64,000 nucleotides of DNA, taken from Warburgia ugandensis (lineage: Eukaryota > Streptophyta > Magnoliopsida > Canellales > Canellaceae). The position numbers and the translations under genes are program-made. A model generated the notes under the pieces. It was not told where the DNA came from. It did not search any database and saw only the letters and a list, made by a program, of their open reading frames with translations. Where the stretch lies: NCBI GenBank assembly GCA_035236585.1, contig CP141126.1, positions 71,401,414 through 71,465,413 of the forward strand, read 5' to 3'. This document shows positions 58,441 to 64,000 of the stretch, piece after piece; the stretch's first letter is position 1; every line of letters starts with the position of its first letter.

Positions 58441-59136
58441 ACTACTTTGAAGAAAGAAATCTGATCCTCATCTTAATGATCATAGCCATCCATCATTATT
58501 TGTATTGGTGCAAACAAATAAATATCTATATTAATGTAAATGAAGAGATCTTAAGAGGAAACAAATATTTCTTAAATAAGCAATCTCATCTTAATGATCC
58601 AAGTTGTCAAATGATCTAAGCCATCCATCTAGTAGTTTATATCAATGTAAACAAAGAAATCCTCAGAGGAAACAAATATGTGACCTATGCCCTAAAGTTG
58701 TATACATGACCTAGCAGAAAATTTTTCTATATCATTCATAATTGTTAAGTGTTTATAGATTAATCTATCAAGATATATAAACTTTTATCTCTTTCTATTT
58801 AATAGATTAAACAAAATTTCCTCTAATACTCCCCTCTCTTTCCATTTCATAGGCATCCTATCTTAAGAAACAAAGAAGTCTCCTACTACATATAAGCCCA
58901 GGTTTTTAGTGGTCAAAATTGTTCATCTTCTTGGCACCTTATTAAGTAGTCTTTACATTAAAATAAAATACTATTTGATAGTGAATATTTATGAATATCT
59001 TATCCCATTTACTTTGGACATTGTCCGGACTCCTTACTAGTTATTACAAATGGGTGTTATTAGTTAGTCTTATCAGTGAGTTTTTGCAATATCAAGTCTC
59101 ACATTGAGATCTAATAAAGGATTGTATAATATATAT
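58441..59136. other. Decayed repeat region, no gene
   Basis: 58441-58690 holds diverged repeats of a ~100-bp segment ('catcttaatgatc...agccatccatc...gaggaaacaaat') from the adjacent tandem array. The remainder is AT-rich with no recognisable frame. Confidence 0.5.
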
Positions 59137-59212
59137 AAAAAAGGTTAGCTCAATGCACAAAGCTCCCACACATGTGAGGTCCAGGGAAGGGTGGACCATA
59201 GGGGTTTATATT
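59137..59212 (-). mobile_element. Truncated Au-like SINE
   Basis: Plus-strand GGTTAGCTCAATGCACAAAG continues through GTGAGGTCCAGGGAAGGG and a GGACCATAGGGGTTTAT segment. It is the reverse complement of the 3' half of the plant Au SINE (family from memory). An A-run at 59137-59142 is adjacent. The 5' half with the tRNA-like promoter is missing. Confidence 0.7.
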
Positions 59213-59230
59213 ATCATATATGATATAATA

Positions 59231-59251
59231 TGTGTGTGCGTGCGCGCACAC
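59231..59251. repeat. Alternating purine-pyrimidine tract (Z-DNA type)
   Basis: Twenty-one bases alternate without a break (TGTGTGTGCGTGCGCGCACA then C), next to a perfect palindrome TATCATATATGATA (59212-59225). Confidence 0.85.
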
Positions 59252-61779
59252 TACAAAGAGTTATGAAGCCTAAATCTACTTAAAATCTCTTCAATAAGGG
59301 GAAAGTGCCACATCAAACCCCTTGACCAAAGCATGACTAGGAGAGGTGTCACGATGTCTCCAACTAACATCTTTTGTCACATTTTTCTTTGCTTACTCAA
59401 TTAATATTTGTTACATCCCTAATTTCCAAATTTGTTTCATCGGAACCAAGTTGTTGAGTGAAAATGGAGTAGACAAATAATGATCTCAATCATTCACTTT
59501 ATTCTAGTCATCAAAATGACCAAATCCAAGAAAAATCATAATGATTTGAGTTGATTTAGGCCTTCGATGGTGCCTAGAACAATGCGTATCACTATTTTCA
59601 CCAACAAAAAAAAATCAATATTTGAAACAAAAATTAGAGATAAATCTGCTCCATGTCTCTTCAATCTTACTATGATTCAATGTTGAGAGGGTAGATCTAG
59701 GAATTTTGACATTTTTTCCAATTTTTACACAACATTCACATGGATTTACAATCACTAGTGATGGTCGGATTTTGGCAACCATCTCCAACAATGGCTCTCT
59801 ATAATTAGCAAGGCTAATGAGTGAATTACACATATGAATCTAACCTACACACCCATGTCAATGGATTTCTAATCCAAGATCATCCGATCATAGAAATTTT
59901 GATCTATACATGATAAACAAGTGTGAATCCTAAATCTACAAATCCAACTATTGAAAACATAGTCAGATACTAGATCTACATAGTAAGTGACCTTAAATTT
60001 CATATTTATGATGATCAATATTAAGAGTGATAGATCAAATGTACATTAATTATGTAAAGTTTGAACAGATCATTCAAAACTCTATCAATGATGATCTAAG
60101 TTTAAAAAACTTCATCAAATCACGATTAGTGCTTAGAATCATTAATATGTGAGAACAACAACCTATAATTACATGGTTCAGAGGTCAATCATGTTGTTTT
60201 GAACTATTTGACGAAATTTAACTATTAATGACCATTAGATCACTGTCAAATGTCTTATTTAGATATGTATAGTATAGTTTATATAAATTGAATGACCATT
60301 GGATCGAGGTTAAATACGTAACTTAGAGACTAGTAGTGTTGTTTTATATAGCTAGATGAAATTTGACTGTTGGATGGATTAGAAATAGAAATCTAGACAT
60401 AAATTGGTAATCAACTACCGTCGAGTGTTTGATTGATGGTCTAAATTTGAGAGAATCCAAATTAGCAACCTAAAGTGTTATGATCAAATTTGCTGATATG
60501 AGATTTGTGATAAGAGAATAATAAACTGACTATCTTGATTCCTGGATAAACCCAAAAGACCTGAATCATGATTAGATGATAAAAATTTAGTAATCTATTG
60601 TATTATGTTTCACATATCCAATAAGTACTTGATGATATGCAAATTGATATTGTGTGATTCAGTTATTCATATGACATTATACGAGGTAGGTGGTTTAAGA
60701 TTGCTATGTTGAAAATTTAAGAAATTGTTATATTTTGAAAAAACTAATTTTCATGCGAATGATGGATTACATGAAAAATGTCTTTGAATTACTAAATGTT
60801 ATGAAAACTAAGGTTGTGCTTATAAAGTTATAATGTTTATTAAAGTAGTGGTTTGATTTTTCATTGAATAGTGACTAGCTTTGTCATGAATTTTCAATGT
60901 GAATTGCAATACAAAGTTTCCCGTTTTTTAGATTAAAATTTATGCAGGGTATGGTAAACATTTATACCTTAAACTGATGAATGAATTGTCTCATTAGCAG
61001 ACTAGATTATTATCCAATGATTGAATGTCATGCTTTACATGGTTATTCATTAAAATGACATTTGAAAAGCTTCTGTACATTTTTGATGAAATGGACTGAA
61101 CGTTTGACAAGTGATGCATGCTAGAAATTGCAATCATGAATGAGATGATTTTTAAAAGAAATGAAAGATGCATGAGCTATTTTTAGAAGCATGGGATAAT
61201 AATCATGTTTTAATATTTGAGAACTACTTGTCATGAGCATAATGGTATATGAAATGGTGGGACACTTGATGTCTTTGAATTGGTTAATGAATGTATGCTT
61301 TACATTAACTAAGAGCATTATCTAATGACTGATAGATGCATGATTGAAAGGACATGTAAATTGCATTGTATACCAGGTCATAGTTATGGGTTTTGGAAAG
61401 TTCTCATGCATTGAAAAATGAATGCATAGCAAGCTTTGAAAAAGGGTAGTTGTTTTAAATGGCATGATTTGAAAAGCGCATCAAGGTTGCAGTCATATTA
61501 ATTGCTTTAAAGTGCATGAGTTATGAGTCTACAACTATGCATGGTGTTTCTTCAAAACTAATGACTAGGCAGACATAAGTTGTGAGTTCTTGAGTAACAC
61601 TATGATAGGACGAGCAAGTGGCATCTATTCTTTGACTATACTTTTTACCAACTTGATTGGGAGTAGACTTCATGGGGATGCTCCTACGATTAGTTGGTAT
61701 GACTATGAGGGCTGGTGAGAGTCCATGTGGTATTTGCGGCAAAGCATAGAAGTGATGGCAGTTACTTGGGGTGATAGTA
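59252..61779. other. AT-rich region, no gene recognised
   Basis: Short frames only. TGTTACATCCCTAATTTCC at 59409 resembles plant LTR starts, and 61560-61779 has the flavour of the tagged LTR block seen in E ('gagggctggtgagagtccatgtggta'). A plus-strand LTR could therefore run across this interval. The evidence is not strong enough to set boundaries. Confidence 0.35.
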
Positions 61780-64000
61780 TGTGACGACCCAAGTTTTATA
61801 TTAAACTTTAAATACATTTTCCAAACACAAGGGCCCAGTTTGAGCATTTCTTTTAAAAACACACAACGAAAATAATTTTCATTGAAAAGTCTTTTCTAAA
61901 AACCTCAAGAACCATTTTCATGATACATATTAAATGGTGAAATGAGCTTCTCATTTCTACCACAAATTCAACAATTTCCTCTATTTTTCTGACATATATG
62001 CATTTAATGCATGCAATGTAAAACATCTAATAAACATTTCTCAAAGTATTTTTCAATTTAAGACATTTTAGAAGAAATAAATGGTTTCTCACCATTCCCA
62101 AGAACCTCTAGTCACAACCATACATCACATTATCACATTACATAACAGTCCCAATACAAATATGTCCATAACTTCAAAATAAATATGATTGCAATATTTA
62201 GTCTAACAATGAAGTGAACTCTAAAATTTATTGAAGCTCGCCTTCTAACTTAGAAAATCTTCACCCTTGCAATTGCTAAGTCAATAATCTCATGCATTGT
62301 CTTCTAATTCAAGCTACTTTTTTTTTTCAAATATAATTCTTTAAATATGAGATATTGTAAAAAGTACAATATCTCATCAAGCTTGTGCATATGTAGGTGG
62401 AACAAGATTGCACTCCCAATTAAAAATCATAGTTTTACATTATATGCGTAAGTACACTAATGCATCTATATTTCAATATATCTAATCTAATTCCATATTA
62501 ATTATAAATGAAATAAGAATACATTAGCAAAGTTATAACCTCGTAAATCACGATCCAATCTAGGATGAATCCAAGTCATATTCAATTGTAGTATAAATCT
62601 AAAATGCATTTATGTCAAATCATTGCATTTAAATCTCTTTCAAACGATGAAATACATTCATATTATTTTCATGAATAAATCCAACCATAATGTCTCGTAA
62701 AGTTCAAAATCTATGATGCATTCATATCTATATCAATCCATGATGTTTATAAACATGTTGGATGAGAACACGAGTTCAAAAGAACATAAACTCTAAATAA
62801 TATAAATTCTTAACATCAGTGGGGTCATCCCAATTACACATGGGCCCATATCAATCTGATCATGAGTACTCATATTAACAAAAATAAGTTCATTCAGAAC
62901 CAACTTTCATGCTCAAGAAAAATATAAAACAAATGGGACTCCACTATGCTCATGATGTGCCAATCCAAAACAAGTTGGGTGCTTGCTAATACTAGAGTGA
63001 ATTTCCATCGGATCCTCATAGGGACTGGAGATGTACATAGGTAGGGCTACCCTAACTCCCTACCCAAAATTGACCCTTAATTGTGGTATCAAATATCATA
63101 CTAGTTTTGGAGGCAGATGGCTAACTCGTATCTCCTAGCATAGTTCCCACCAGGGCCATCACCATTTGCCTATATAAAACATGAAATCATAGAGCATTCC
63201 AATACCTACTTGTCATGAAAAAACTGGTATCACATCACCTCAAGGGAAAGAAGTAGGGACAGCATTCTCAAGCGGTGCACAATGGCCAGATGGCATGCAC
63301 ACAGCTGCCGATGGTGTCCTGATAGTCATGAATGAGAAGGGAGAGTTAGAGCGTGGAGCTTTCTCATTGGCATGCCACCACATCTGCTCAACTGGCATCA
63401 TAGGCTCTAGGTACGCAGCAGCTGATGGCAACAGAGGAGAATCGAGAGGAGGGGGGTAATAGAAAGAGGAAGGAAACAAAGAAGAAAAGGAAGAGGGGAA
63501 TGGGGGAGATCTCTGGTCATGTGTGTGTGGGGGTGAAAACAATGGCTCCGACTGCTATGATTGATGCGAGATTGAATGGTGTGCAGTTGGATTGTCACCA
63601 AGGTCGGTTAATGGAGAAGAATGTAGATGGGGGAGAATGTTTGCTTGCCACTGATTCATCGTGCCAAAGAAGGAATAGAAGCAGGTGGTTTTTGCCACTG
63701 ATTCTCTATTTTTATTATGGGACCATGGGTCGACCCTCCATGTGTCGAGAGTTCCTGTTGTGTCATCGGTGACAGTTAAAGTGAGGGCGGCAGGGGGGGA
63801 ATTATATTAATTTCTACCCCCTTTCTCATTTGTAAAGTTTTGTGGTTTTCAACCTCGATCTCTATTTCTTGCAAACTTAATATCATTGGAATCATCTCAA
63901 TGTTTCAAAGTCCAATTTTGAGTTTTTGAAGAGTTCATTTCTCTAAAATTCAAATTTGATAAAATTTAGTTCCTTATTCCATTTCAATAAAAAAATGTAA
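61780..64000 (-). mobile_element. LTR G (partial, runs off right edge)
   Basis: It opens TGTGACGACCC on the plus strand, the same outer edge as LTRs A and H (sense-strand end GGGTCGTCACA). It contains the diverged 'tccactatgctcatgat...cctcctagcatagttcccaccagg' block of that family at about 62940-63160. No tRNA-Met primer site lies to its left, so 61780 would be the outer edge of a 3' LTR or a solo LTR. The purine-rich part at 63420-63520 yields long accidental frames on both strands. Confidence 0.6.

Noticed and set aside
63240-63772. Frames of 64-115 codons on both strands
   Set aside because: They come from a purine-rich segment of LTR G and have no recognisable domain.

Overview
This window is nuclear DNA of a flowering plant, probably a woody or repeat-rich eudicot; the species cannot be named from the sequence. 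The grounds are AT-rich DNA, long LTR retrotransposons with plant-type primer-binding sites, CACTA transposons, a LINE tail and a plant SINE fragment, and one spliced gene of a plant F-box/LRR class. No bacterial, organellar, tRNA, rRNA or CRISPR features were seen. Roughly 75-80% of the window is transposon-derived, and only one intact host gene is visible.

Left block (1-21804): a nest of LTR retrotransposons. Reading from the junctions, a Ty3/gypsy-like element D (3' LTR 19669-21804, + strand) was interrupted by C (5' LTR 16251-19426, - strand). C was then interrupted by B (complete, 6641-14653, - strand, gag remnant only) and by A (LTR 2854-5646 with its internal region running off the left edge, - strand). 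C's LTR carries a 546-bp GA/GACA microsatellite, and C's gag-like frame carries 39-bp in-frame repeats.

Middle block (21805-46619): element E (22344-29511, + strand) is a complete retrotransposon derivative with 2.6-kb LTRs, a 2.0-kb non-coding interior and a perfect TAAAT target duplication. It sits inside a decayed CACTA-like element J (about 21805-30802). Next comes H (30998-40965, - strand), a head-to-tail LTR-interior-LTR-partial interior composite related to A and E. Then comes a 5.4-kb CACTA element K (41234-46619) with 28-bp terminal inverted repeats, three arrays of palindromic ~41-bp units, a broken spliced gene for a ULP1-like cysteine peptidase, and a trapped retrotransposon fragment.

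Right block (46620-64000): a solo LTR F (46949-49307), about 3.5 kb of unremarkable DNA, and the one convincing host gene. This is a seven-exon F-box/LRR gene (53337-56541, + strand, 649 codons), preceded by a CT-rich leader with a short upstream ORF. Downstream lie three ~350-bp tandem repeats broken by a LINE 3' tail, a truncated Au-like SINE, a Z-DNA-type tract, and the start of another LTR (G, from 61780).

The F-box gene probably encodes a substrate receptor of an SCF ubiquitin ligase. The transposable elements do not form a working pathway; all of their coding parts seen here are broken or absent. A, E, H and possibly G share a non-coding family architecture (tRNA-iMet-type primer site, very long LTRs, promoter-proximal hairpin), and the three interiors A, E and H are collinear, so they look like related parasites of some autonomous Ty3/gypsy element not present here.
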